DNA of 13,468 nucleotides from contig JAQYVG010000072.1 of the NCBI GenBank assembly GCA_030145595.1, positions 1 to 13,468 of the forward strand, read 5' to 3'. The DNA is from Desulfobacterales bacterium. Lineage in GTDB: Bacteria; Desulfobacterota; Desulfobacteria; Desulfobacterales; UBA11574. Made by a program: the position numbers and the translations under genes. Of this stretch, positions 6,654 through 13,328 are shown one piece after another. Every line of letters starts with the position of its first letter. The first letter of the stretch is position 1. The notes beneath the pieces are model-generated. The model was given only the letters and a program-made list of their open reading frames with translations. It did not search any database and was not told where the DNA came from.

Positions 6654-7625
6654 CTACCATGTGTCAAAAACTTCTGTTTTGATCAGTTTGTTATCTCCAT
6701 AAAGCATGACGGTTGCATTTACACTCTTTGGAATAAGCAACCAGACTTCTTCTCCCGGCTTCATTAAACCATCGAAGATATCTTGTGATAGGCCGAAGCT
6801 GTTTAACCGAACCCGAATATGTCTTTTCAAAAATCCGTTTTTAAGCCGGTACCTGAACAGGTTGACCCCATATGAGCCGGAAAAATGGGTGGGTCCTTTT
6901 TTACCTGATTTTTTATTTATGACCAGAGTGATTACGTTTCCGGCAAGCACACGATGGCCGGCCGGAGGTTCCTGTCGAACAATGGTATTTTGAGGTTTGT
7001 CTTCATCAAAAATCGAGTTTATATCTTCAAGCACCAGGTTACTTCTTTCAATCAAAGGGATGGCGTTATCCAAAGAAAGTCCTAATAGATCAGGCATCAT
7101 ATAAGCTTGAGGCCTCATCCCCATGCTTACAAGAAGATTGATACATCCACCGCGTGTGATCACGGTTCCCGAGGGTGGATCCTGGGCAATGATTCCATCC
7201 GTTTTGATGCTTTTGCTGTAAGTACTCGATATTTCTCCCTGGCACAAACCGTTTTCTTCCAGGTTGATCCGCGATTGCTGCACTGAAAGCCCTCTAAGAT
7301 TAGGAACCAAAATAGTTTTGGCTCCTTTTGACAGTATTATCCTGATATCGCGCCCTTTTTTTATCTCCGCGCCCGGCTCCGGTTCCTGAAAAATGACGTG
7401 GTTTTTGGGTGTATCATTGCTGTACTCGGATCCTTTAACTTTGGTATTTAAACCCAGGTCAGTTAAAAATTCAAGAACGTAAACCACATTTTTTCCAACA
7501 AGGTCCGGGACAACGACGGTATCTTCGCTTTTTATGATCAGCGTGAGAGCAAAGTAGGCACTTAGCCCAACCACCAGAGCGAATGAAATAAATAAAGCAG
7601 CTATTTTTATTATGCGTCCGATCAT
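6654..7625 (-). CDS. Membrane-anchored PASTA domain protein
   Basis: A 323-residue protein with one N-terminal membrane helix (about 6-31) and a short cytoplasmic start, so the remainder should be periplasmic. Three PASTA repeats follow: about 36-101 (VVVPDLVGKNV ... EPEPGAEIKKGRDI), 103-169 (ILVPNLRGLSV ... DPPSGTVITRGG) and 174-238 (YMMPDLLGLSL ... EPPAGHRVLAGN). Each has the P-D/N-L-x-G opening and the P-x-G turn. Residues 240-323 form a separate, probably beta-rich tail I do not recognise. PASTA domains usually bind peptidoglycan or penicillin-like ligands in kinases and transpeptidases, but no kinase or transpeptidase domain is present. The gene overlaps the rsmB stop by 4 bases (ATGA), which implies translational coupling. 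A cell-wall role is inferred. Confidence 0.9.
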   Translation of the reverse strand: MIGRIIKIAALFISFALVVGLSAYFALTLIIKSEDTVVVPDLVGKNVVYVLEFLTDLGLNTKVKGSEYSNDTPKNHVIFQEPEPGAEIKKGRDIRIILSKGAKTILVPNLRGLSVQQSRINLEENGLCQGEISSTYSKSIKTDGIIAQDPPSGTVITRGGCINLLVSMGMRPQAYMMPDLLGLSLDNAIPLIERSNLVLEDINSIFDEDKPQNTIVRQEPPAGHRVLAGNVITLVINKKSGKKGPTHFSGSYGVNLFRYRLKNGFLKRHIRVRLNSFGLSQDIFDGLMKPGEEVWLLIPKSVNATVMLYGDNKLIKTEVFDTW

Positions 7626-8980
7626 TTTATTCGCTTTAAACGCGCCGCAAAAAAACCATCCATGTTATTAATATGAGGAGATGTTTTAAGATATCCATTT
7701 TGATCGACAAGCGAACGGGTCTTAAACGTTAGGCCTGTCGGTTTGTTATCTATAGCAAATTCTTTATGTTTATTCAAAAAGCATTTTATCACCGCTTCAT
7801 TTTCCTCGGGTTCCGTGCTGCAAACAGCATAAACCATAACACCTAAAGGTTTGACAAGGTTAGCCAGATTATCCAGAAACCGTGCCTGTCTTTCATGGTA
7901 GTACGCCAGGTTTTGTTTTTCAATTACCCATTTAGCATCAGGATTCCGGCGCAAAACGCCCAAGCCTGAACATGGTGCGTCCAAAAGGATACGATCAAAC
8001 ATCCCGGAATGTTTTGGGATTAAGGGGTTATTCAGGTCGTGAACACGGGTAGTTGCAATCAAGATCCCAAGTCGATCCATCTCGTGCATCAGCTGTGAAA
8101 GTTTTTGCTCATCATTGTCCAGGGCGATAAGTCTGCCGCTATTTTTCATCATTTGGGCGATATGACCGGTTTTTCCTCCCAGACCGGCACAGGCGTCTAA
8201 TACTGTTTCTCCAGGTTGCGGGCTAAAAAAAATGGTGACAAGCTGGGCGGCCTCATCCTGAACCTGAAAAAATCCATCTTGAAAGGACTCCATTTCTGGT
8301 ATAGCTGTTTTGGGATTACTGAAAGATACACCATCCGGTGAGAAATCTGTGGGCACTATTTTTTGGGCAACGCCTTGCAGGGATTCCATTAAAAATGTTT
8401 TGGTGGTTTTAAACGTGTTGGTCCTTACTGTGATAGGCGGAATGGTGTTGACGGCATCACAGAGACGACCGGTCTCTTCAAGGCCGAAGCGATCCAGCCA
8501 TCTTTCTATCAGCCATTGCGGAAATGACTTTTCGACTGCCAAGGCTGACACCGGGTTTTTTACAATATCAGGATACGGGACGTGCTGATATTCCCTGGCG
8601 GCATTACGCAAAAGGCCGTTTACATACCGTACTATCCATAGAGGCGCGGTAGACTTGGCCATTTCCACCGATGTGTTCACTGCCGCCGAGACCGGAATGC
8701 GATCTAAGCATGCGATCTGGAAAAGCCCTAGTCGCAGGATGTTCAAAATAACAGGATCGATGCGATCCAGACGGGTTTTAGAAAAATGGCCGATTATCCA
8801 ATCGAGCCGTCCCCGCCACCTCAGAACGCCGTATACGAGGGCATAAAGTAATTTCCGATCCTTGCTTGTAAGACGGGTTGCTTTGCCGAGAACAGCATCC
8901 AATACACTATCTAAAGTTTGCTGTTTTTTGTCCAGAGTATTCAAAATTAACAGCGCAGTTTTTCGAGCAACATCCGTCAT
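7622..8980 (-). CDS. rsmB: 16S rRNA (cytosine-967-C5)-methyltransferase RsmB
   Basis: SAM-dependent enzyme methylating C967 of 16S rRNA. The N-terminal NusB-like RNA-binding domain (about 5-135) is followed by the methyltransferase domain. Motif I is VLDACAGLGGKTGH (260-273) and the acidic SAM loop is LIALDN (284-289). Motif IV DAPCSGLG (334-341) carries Cys337, and motif VI YAVCSTEPEENE (384-395) carries Cys387; these two cysteines are the release and nucleophile residues of the family. The ending GFFAARLKR is also typical. The 452-residue length is normal. There is no Shine-Dalgarno before the ATG; a TATAAT at 9014-9019 predicts a short leader of about 25-30 bases. The gene is coupled to the PASTA gene by a 4-base overlap. 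Confidence 0.97.
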   Translation of the reverse strand: MTDVARKTALLILNTLDKKQQTLDSVLDAVLGKATRLTSKDRKLLYALVYGVLRWRGRLDWIIGHFSKTRLDRIDPVILNILRLGLFQIACLDRIPVSAAVNTSVEMAKSTAPLWIVRYVNGLLRNAAREYQHVPYPDIVKNPVSALAVEKSFPQWLIERWLDRFGLEETGRLCDAVNTIPPITVRTNTFKTTKTFLMESLQGVAQKIVPTDFSPDGVSFSNPKTAIPEMESFQDGFFQVQDEAAQLVTIFFSPQPGETVLDACAGLGGKTGHIAQMMKNSGRLIALDNDEQKLSQLMHEMDRLGILIATTRVHDLNNPLIPKHSGMFDRILLDAPCSGLGVLRRNPDAKWVIEKQNLAYYHERQARFLDNLANLVKPLGVMVYAVCSTEPEENEAVIKCFLNKHKEFAIDNKPTGLTFKTRSLVDQNGYLKTSPHINNMDGFFAARLKRIK

Positions 8981-9013
8981 TTAAATGTCATTTGTTAAAT
9001 ATTTAGTTGCATG

Positions 9014-9041
9014 ATTATAAAGCTTGTTTTATTGCCACCAA
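9014..9041 (-). promoter_or_regulatory. Candidate promoter of rsmB
   Basis: A perfect TATAAT on the minus strand (9019 to 9014) lies 34 bases before the rsmB ATG. Sixteen bases further upstream is TTGGTG (9041 to 9036), a weak -35 that matches only TTG. That -35 falls in the outer end of the large repeat at 9033-9250, so the repeat may contribute to expression of the rsmB operon. The -10 is convincing; the -35 is not. Confidence 0.5.
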
Positions 9042-9250
9042 GATAATCAAGAGTGAGCAGTCATCAGTGAGAAGTGATCAGTAAGGAAAACTGATTACTG
9101 ATAACCGATAACTGATCACTGATATTTGTGTCTTTGCCTGCCCCGTTAAATCTGAAAGCTATTTAACCGGGGTGCCTTTGTGGCAAATATATATTGGTTC
9201 TCTCCGAGGCGTAGGCTCTACGAGCCGGAGGCCGGTTTATCCGGGTTAGG
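9033..9250 (-). repeat. Composite inverted repeat, left copy (218 bp)
   Basis: This is the inverted partner of 11793-11949. Order on the minus strand: header CCTAACCCGGATAAACCGG (9250-9232), a GC-rich insert, TATTTGCCACAAAGGCAC, a hairpin insert (9141-9172), then a 97-bp core (9132-9036) that aligns ungapped with 11842-11938 with about 10 mismatches. The core contains a dyad with 32-bp arms (9051-9121). Compared with the right copy it has two extra pieces (about 36 and 33 bp) and lacks one 8-bp unit; these differences add up exactly to the length difference. It fills the fmt-rsmB gap and includes the fmt stop codon. Confidence 0.88.
9141..9172. repeat. Palindromic hairpin inserted in the left composite repeat
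   Basis: CCCCGTTAAAT and ATTTAACCGGGG pair over 11 bp with one bulged G around a 9-base loop. It interrupts the CACAAAG array of the left repeat; the right copy has only 3 bases at the matching point (11839-11841). No T-run follows on either strand, so it is not an obvious intrinsic terminator, though it could protect the 3' end of the fmt transcript. Confidence 0.7.
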
Positions 9251-10187
9251 TTAAGACATCCCCGGGAATTATATTGTAGCCCCGCAGAAAGTCTTTTGTC
9301 AAAAGACGCTTGCCTGATGCTCCCTGAATTTCCAGAATTGACAGGGCTCCTTTTCCAGTGGAAACGCGCAGTTCGTCGGGAAAACTCTTGATTACAGTGC
9401 CCGGAAGCTCATCAACTTCCATGGGGATGGGGCCGGCCTTAAATATTTTAAGACGTTTATCCATGTGGAAGGTAAATGCGCCGGGCCAGGGGGTCATCCC
9501 GCGTATAAATGTATCAAGGGATGCGGCCGGCATTTGCCAGTTAAGATGACCGTCTTTCTTTTTAAGCAAAGGTGCATAGGTCGCCCGGGCATGATCTTGA
9601 GGGGCAGGATTTAAGCCTTTAGTTCCAATAGTTTTGAGGGTTTGGATGAGAAGGTCGGCTCCCAGGTCGGCCAGACGGTCATGGAGACTGCCGGCAGTGT
9701 CATTAAGAGTGATTTTGGTTTTTGAGGACAAAAGAATGTCACCGGTATCCATGCCCTCATCCATTAACATGGTGGTAACACCAGTCTCTTTTTCGCCGTT
9801 TATAACAGCCCATTGAATCGGTGCCGAACCCCGATATTTCGGCAGGAGCGAAGCATGCACATTTATTGTCGCCAGCTTTGGTATTTTGAGAATATTGTTA
9901 GAAAGTATATGGCCAAATGCCACGACAATGATCATATCCGGTTTTTGTCTTTTCAAAAGATTTTCAAACTCACCGGTTTTGATGGACACAGGTTGAACAA
10001 CGTCATAGCCTAATTTCAGAGCCACGGTTTTAACCGGCGGAGGAGTGATCTTACGCCCCCTTCCTTTGGGCCGGTCGGGCTGGGTTATTACCAGAGCTGG
10101 GTCATTGTTGTTTTTGTGCAGGGCTTTCAAGGCAGGTACGGCAAAGTCCGGGGTTCCCATAAAAATGATTTTAATACCGCTCTTCAT
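9246..10187 (-). CDS. fmt: Methionyl-tRNA formyltransferase
   Basis: Transfers a formyl group from 10-formyl-tetrahydrofolate to initiator Met-tRNA before translation starts. The N-terminal catalytic domain (about 6-185) shows FMGTPDFAVPAL (9-20), the folate-binding NVHASLLPKYRGSAPIQWA (109-127, with Asn109 and His111 of the catalytic triad) and MDTGD (146-150, with the catalytic Asp). The C-terminal tRNA-binding domain follows (about 207-310) with RGMTPWPGAF (229-238). At 313 residues it is full length. It overlaps the end of def by 4 bases (ATGA), the classic def-fmt pairing. Its stop codon lies within the header of the left composite repeat. Confidence 0.98.
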   Translation of the reverse strand: MKSGIKIIFMGTPDFAVPALKALHKNNNDPALVITQPDRPKGRGRKITPPPVKTVALKLGYDVVQPVSIKTGEFENLLKRQKPDMIIVVAFGHILSNNILKIPKLATINVHASLLPKYRGSAPIQWAVINGEKETGVTTMLMDEGMDTGDILLSSKTKITLNDTAGSLHDRLADLGADLLIQTLKTIGTKGLNPAPQDHARATYAPLLKKKDGHLNWQMPAASLDTFIRGMTPWPGAFTFHMDKRLKIFKAGPIPMEVDELPGTVIKSFPDELRVSTGKGALSILEIQGASGKRLLTKDFLRGYNIIPGDVLT

Positions 10188-10693
10188 TTTGTCTTTAAAC
10201 TTTTTTTGACACGCCTTTTATACATCTGCCGTTTTAAAGAACTTATACGGTCAATAAACAGGGTTCCGTTTAAGTGGTCGGTCTCATGCTGCAGTACCAC
10301 TGCCAGCAGTCCTTCGGCTTCAAGTCGCAGGGGTTTACCTTCGCGGTCGATACCTTCTACCAGAATCTGAGAGGCCCGTTTTACATCGGATCTGAAATCA
10401 GGAACACTGAGGCATCCTTCGTCTTCTGAAATCATTGTTCCTTCACTGGAAACGATTCTTGGATTAATGAGCACCTGCAGGTCTCGTTTCTCATCTCTGG
10501 GGGCAACATCATAGATTAGCAGGCTTTTATCGTGGCCGACCTGTATGGCCGCAAGCCCGACACCGGGTGCTTCGTACATGGCGGCAGCCATGTTTTCAAT
10601 CAAGTGTTGGATATTACCATCGATATTTTCAATCTGCTTTGTGGGCTTGCTCAGGAATATATCCGGATATGTCTTAATCTCGAGTATGGTCAT
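10184..10693 (-). CDS. def: Peptide deformylase
   Basis: Metalloenzyme removing the formyl group from the N-terminus of new proteins, the step complementary to Fmt. The three family motifs are intact: GVGLAAIQVG (44-53), EGCLSVP (92-98, with metal ligand Cys94) and QHETDHLNG (135-143, with ligands His136 and His140 and catalytic Glu137). The length of 169 is normal. The C-terminal tail is lysine/arginine-rich (KRQMYKRRVKKSLKTK). It starts 2 bases after the stop of the upstream membrane-protein gene and overlaps fmt, so the three are almost surely co-transcribed. Confidence 0.98.
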   Translation of the reverse strand: MTILEIKTYPDIFLSKPTKQIENIDGNIQHLIENMAAAMYEAPGVGLAAIQVGHDKSLLIYDVAPRDEKRDLQVLINPRIVSSEGTMISEDEGCLSVPDFRSDVKRASQILVEGIDREGKPLRLEAEGLLAVVLQHETDHLNGTLFIDRISSLKRQMYKRRVKKSLKTK

Positions 10694-10695
10694 AA

Positions 10696-11772
10696 TTATG
10701 TATACTCTCTATCTTCATAAGAAACCTGCCAAACATTTACACTGGTTACCAGGGCTGAAATAAGACCAATAACGATAACCGGAAATATTTGAACTGCGTG
10801 ATTCACAAGGGTAAAGCCGGCGGCGTCCTTTGCGGAAACGCCGAAAAGGGCCAGAGCAAAAACACCGCCTGCCTCCCAGATTCCCCAGAAACCCGGCACC
10901 GACGGCAGGGCGATAAAAAAACAGACAATTATCATAACCGCGGTAATTTCTTTAAACGACAGCTCAATGCCCGGGCAGCCTAAAGCTAATATGTAATATG
11001 ACAAAGCTGACAGCCCCCATACAACAATCGAAAGCCCGATACAAATGTATATCTTTTTCGGATATTTAACAAGTGTAAATCCGGTGGCGAAATTTTCAAC
11101 AAAACCGACCAGCGGCAGGCAGAATTTTTGCTTAAGTTTTAGTTTGAAAGAAGGCCTGCTGAAGAAAAAGACCGACGGGATTACCATGATAGCGTTGTTG
11201 ATCACTTGGCGAGTTTTATCAAAACTGACCATGATGATGCCGGCAATAAGGACTACAAACAATTGCAGCATGCTCCGGCCTATCATGATAAGAGTTTTCT
11301 GGTTTAAATGATAATTTCCAAAGGTGATATCAAGACCGGGATCAATTTTAATGGTGGCGAACAAAGCAGCGAAAAGCACCATCAGGATACCAACATCAAA
11401 TACCCTTTCAGCAGCTACGGTTGCAAGCCCTGTTAGAAATGGAACTTTTTCCTTCTTCAGCAGCACCGCCGGCCTGGCCACCTCACCGACCCTGCCCGGA
11501 AGGAAGCAGTTTATCATAAAACCGATCATCATGGGATTAAATGCCTGCCAGAAACCGACTTTATGAGTTGATTCCAGGATGATCTGCCAGCGGTAAGCTC
11601 TTATGGCAAAAGTTATGAATATAACCACAACCGCAGGTATTATCCAAAGGTAGTTTACAGAGGCAAGGTAAATAACAAGTTCGGAAAATGGTACATTTCT
11701 AAAAGCAAGATAAAGTGCCAGGGCAGATAGTATTAGTCCCAGAATCAGGGAAATGATTGTTTTATTTTTCAT
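10696..11772 (-). CDS. UPF0104 / LPG_synthase_TM-type integral membrane protein
   Basis: Polytopic inner-membrane protein of 358 residues with about eight hydrophobic helices (near 6-25, 42-60, 74-92, 124-142, 168-184, 240-264, 275-312, 322-345). Signature segments of the lysylphosphatidylglycerol-synthase transmembrane family are present: LPGRVGEVARP (91-101), AAERVFDVG (120-128) and PSVPGFWGIWEAGG (290-303). Relatives include the membrane part of MprF and AglD-like proteins, proposed to flip lipids. The C-terminal aminoacyl-transferase domain of MprF is absent, so synthesis of lysyl-PG is not indicated. The frame is open to 11838, but the extra 22 codons run through repeat DNA; the ATG at 11772 is followed by a normal first helix. 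It is transcribed ahead of def-fmt. The exact substrate is unknown. Confidence 0.87.
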   Translation of the reverse strand: MKNKTIISLILGLILSALALYLAFRNVPFSELVIYLASVNYLWIIPAVVVIFITFAIRAYRWQIILESTHKVGFWQAFNPMMIGFMINCFLPGRVGEVARPAVLLKKEKVPFLTGLATVAAERVFDVGILMVLFAALFATIKIDPGLDITFGNYHLNQKTLIMIGRSMLQLFVVLIAGIIMVSFDKTRQVINNAIMVIPSVFFFSRPSFKLKLKQKFCLPLVGFVENFATGFTLVKYPKKIYICIGLSIVVWGLSALSYYILALGCPGIELSFKEITAVMIIVCFFIALPSVPGFWGIWEAGGVFALALFGVSAKDAAGFTLVNHAVQIFPVIVIGLISALVTSVNVWQVSYEDREYT

Positions 11773-11792
11773 ATGAGAACGTATAGCAAAGG

Positions 11793-11949
11793 CCCAACCC
11801 GGACAGACCGGAACTAAAAATATTTGCCACAAAGACACTAAGACACAAATGTGAGTGATCAGTAATCGGTTATCAGTAATCAGTTTCTCCTACTGATCAC
11901 TACTTACTGATGACTGCTCACTCTTGATTGCCTTGGTGCCTTAGTGGCA
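11793..11949 (+). repeat. Composite inverted repeat, right copy (157 bp)
   Basis: Order on the plus strand: header CCCAACCCGGACAGACCGG (11793-11811), a 9-bp spacer, TATTTGCCACAAAGACAC, a 97-bp core (11842-11938), and an end GTGGCA at 11949. The core is a long dyad: arms 11853-11884 and 11892-11923 complement each other at about 25 of 32 positions around a 7-base loop. Outer CACAAAG/CTTAGTG words also pair, so the whole is a nested palindrome. It sits 21 bp before the UPF0104 gene's ATG and is the mirror of 9033-9250, with UPF0104-def-fmt between them. Confidence 0.88.
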
Positions 11950-11998
11950 GAATGGGAAAAGTTTTGCCACAAAATACACAAATATTACAACTAAGGAA

Positions 11999-12931
11999 CT
12001 AAGACAGGATTGCGCGTGCTTTTTCGATATCGTTTTTAATTTGTTCTGACAGTTCGGCAATACCCGGAAACTTTATTTCATCTCTAAGGTGCTCGACAAA
12101 GTTAACGCGGATTTTCTGCCCGTAAATGTTCTGGTCAAAGTCTAATATATGTACCTCAACGGTAAATTGAGCGTTGCCGAAAGTGGGGCTGTATCCAATG
12201 TTGGCTACGCCTTGGTAGAGGTTGTTCAGGCACTCAACGGTGACGGCATAAACACCTGTTTTGGGGCATAATTCATCGTGCAGGATTATGTTTGCCGTCG
12301 GAAATCCGAGAAGTTTTCCCCCGCGGTTGCGGCCGGTCGTGACCAAGCCTCTGATCTGGTAATTGCGGCCCAGCATTTTTTGGGCTTCAGTAACCTTACC
12401 GTCCACAACAAGCTTTCGTGTGCGTGTACTGCTGATCCTGTCCGGCCGGCTGCTTGACGTCTGTATCCAGTCGGCTACAATCACTTCAAACCCGAGATCC
12501 TTGGCATAAGTTCGTAGAAGGTCCAGATTTCCTTCACGGTTTTTACCAAAGGTATAATCATTACCCACAACCATAACTTTCATCCCGATACGCTTTACCA
12601 GGATATCTTCCACAAATTCTCTTGCAGGTATGGCGGCGAATTGCAGGGTAAAGGGGACACAGATAGTTACATCGACACCTGACCTTTCGATCAGTTCGAT
12701 TTTTTGCTCATAGAGGGTAATCAGCGGCGGATGTCCGTTTGATTTGAGTACCCTTATCGGGTGGGGTTCAAAAGTCATTACAATGGAGGTGCCGCCGAGG
12801 GCATCGGCTTTTTCGTTTATTTCATAAAAAAGGGCCTGATGCCCTACGTGGACACCATCGAAATTTCCGATGGTAATCACTGCATTTTTAAAAGGTTTTT
12901 CAATGTCATTTAAATTTTCAACAAGTATCAT
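11999..12931 (-). CDS. ribF: Bifunctional riboflavin kinase / FAD synthetase
   Basis: Makes FMN from riboflavin and then FAD from FMN, in the cytosol. The N-terminal adenylyltransferase domain shows IGNFDGVHVGH (21-31), the nucleotide-binding signature, then TFEPHP (53-58), GNDYTFGKNREG (123-134) and ISSTRTRKL (166-174). The C-terminal flavokinase domain shows GKLLGFPTAN (205-214), GVYAV (226-230), NIGYSPTFG (244-252) and VEVHILDF (258-265). At 310 residues it is the standard size. AAAGGAT lies 4-5 bases before the ATG, and an AT-rich tract (12942-12965) may hold its promoter. No FMN riboswitch is visible upstream. It appears to be transcribed alone; the right composite repeat follows its stop codon. 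Confidence 0.97.
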   Translation of the reverse strand: MILVENLNDIEKPFKNAVITIGNFDGVHVGHQALFYEINEKADALGGTSIVMTFEPHPIRVLKSNGHPPLITLYEQKIELIERSGVDVTICVPFTLQFAAIPAREFVEDILVKRIGMKVMVVGNDYTFGKNREGNLDLLRTYAKDLGFEVIVADWIQTSSSRPDRISSTRTRKLVVDGKVTEAQKMLGRNYQIRGLVTTGRNRGGKLLGFPTANIILHDELCPKTGVYAVTVECLNNLYQGVANIGYSPTFGNAQFTVEVHILDFDQNIYGQKIRVNFVEHLRDEIKFPGIAELSEQIKNDIEKARAILS

Positions 12932-12972
12932 TGTATCCTTTTAAGGTATATATATTTTAAAATATTTCACTC

Positions 12973-13066
12973 GAATCCTTGAATTCTTGGTTCCTCTTGG
13001 CACGACGTAGCTTCAGCGTAGGCGGCTGAATCCTTAGGATCGTTCCAACTCTTTTGGAGATGATCC
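12973..13066. repeat. Stutter words and hairpin between ribF and tRNA-Leu
   Basis: GAATCCTT, GAATTCTT and GGTTCCTC (12973-12996) form a weak octamer run, and GAATCCTT recurs at 13028-13035. GGATC-GT-TCCAA/TTGGA-GAT-GATCC (13037-13066) can form an imperfect 10-bp stem around CTCTT. It separates two divergently transcribed genes. No T-run follows on either strand. Confidence 0.45.
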
Positions 13067-13081
13067 GAGTTTAATAACTGC

Positions 13082-13110
13082 TTGACAACAAAAACAAAAA
13101 AGAATATATA
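13082..13110 (+). promoter_or_regulatory. Promoter of tRNA-Leu
   Basis: A consensus TTGACA (13082-13087) is followed by a 17-bp spacer and TATATA (13105-13110), a near-ideal sigma-70 pair. Transcription would begin near 13117, about 45 bases before the mature tRNA, leaving a short 5' leader for RNase P to remove. Confidence 0.85.
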
Positions 13111-13160
13111 AATCACCTTGTATTTTAAATCAATCTTTTTTAAACGATATAATTATTAGT

Positions 13161-13247
13161 GCCGAAGTGGCGGAATTGGTAGACGCGCTAGGTTCAGGGT
13201 CTAGTAGGGGTTCCCCTGTGGGAGTTCGAGTCTCCCCTTCGGCACCA
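13161..13247 (+). tRNA. tRNA-Leu (anticodon CAG), with encoded CCA
   Basis: An 87-base class II tRNA that reads the leucine codon CUG. The acceptor stem is GCCGAAG pairing with CTTCGGC, with A as discriminator base and a genomically encoded CCA. The D region contains AATTGGTAGACGC. The anticodon stem CTAGG/TCTAG encloses TTCAGGG with anticodon CAG at 13195-13197. The long variable arm (TAGGGGTTCCCCTG) and T-arm (GGGAGTTCGAGTCTCC) are typical of tRNA-Leu. It is the only plus-strand gene in the window and has its own promoter and terminator. Confidence 0.98.
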
Positions 13248-13296
13248 AATTAAAACCTATAAGTTTCATAAAATCTCGGAGCGATTTGATAACTTG

Positions 13297-13328
13297 AGCC
13301 CTTAATGAAAAGGGCTTTTTATTTTTTG
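13297..13328 (+). terminator. Intrinsic terminator of tRNA-Leu
   Basis: AGCCCTT (13297-13303) pairs perfectly with AAGGGCT (13310-13316) around a 6-base loop and is followed by TTTTTATTTTTT. It ends the tRNA transcription unit about 50 bases after the CCA. Confidence 0.92.

Noticed and set aside
9141..9172. Intrinsic terminator for fmt
   Set aside because: The stem is good but no T-run follows on either strand.
11773..11838. Possible 22-residue extension of the UPF0104 protein
   Set aside because: It translates the header of the right composite repeat; family proteins begin at the first helix, matching the ATG at 11772.
9033..11949. Composite transposon carrying def-fmt
   Set aside because: No transposase or target-site duplication is visible; housekeeping genes in normal order argue for dispersed intergenic repeats instead.
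12932..13081. FMN riboswitch before ribF
   Set aside because: None of the conserved RFN-element segments can be recognised in the leader.
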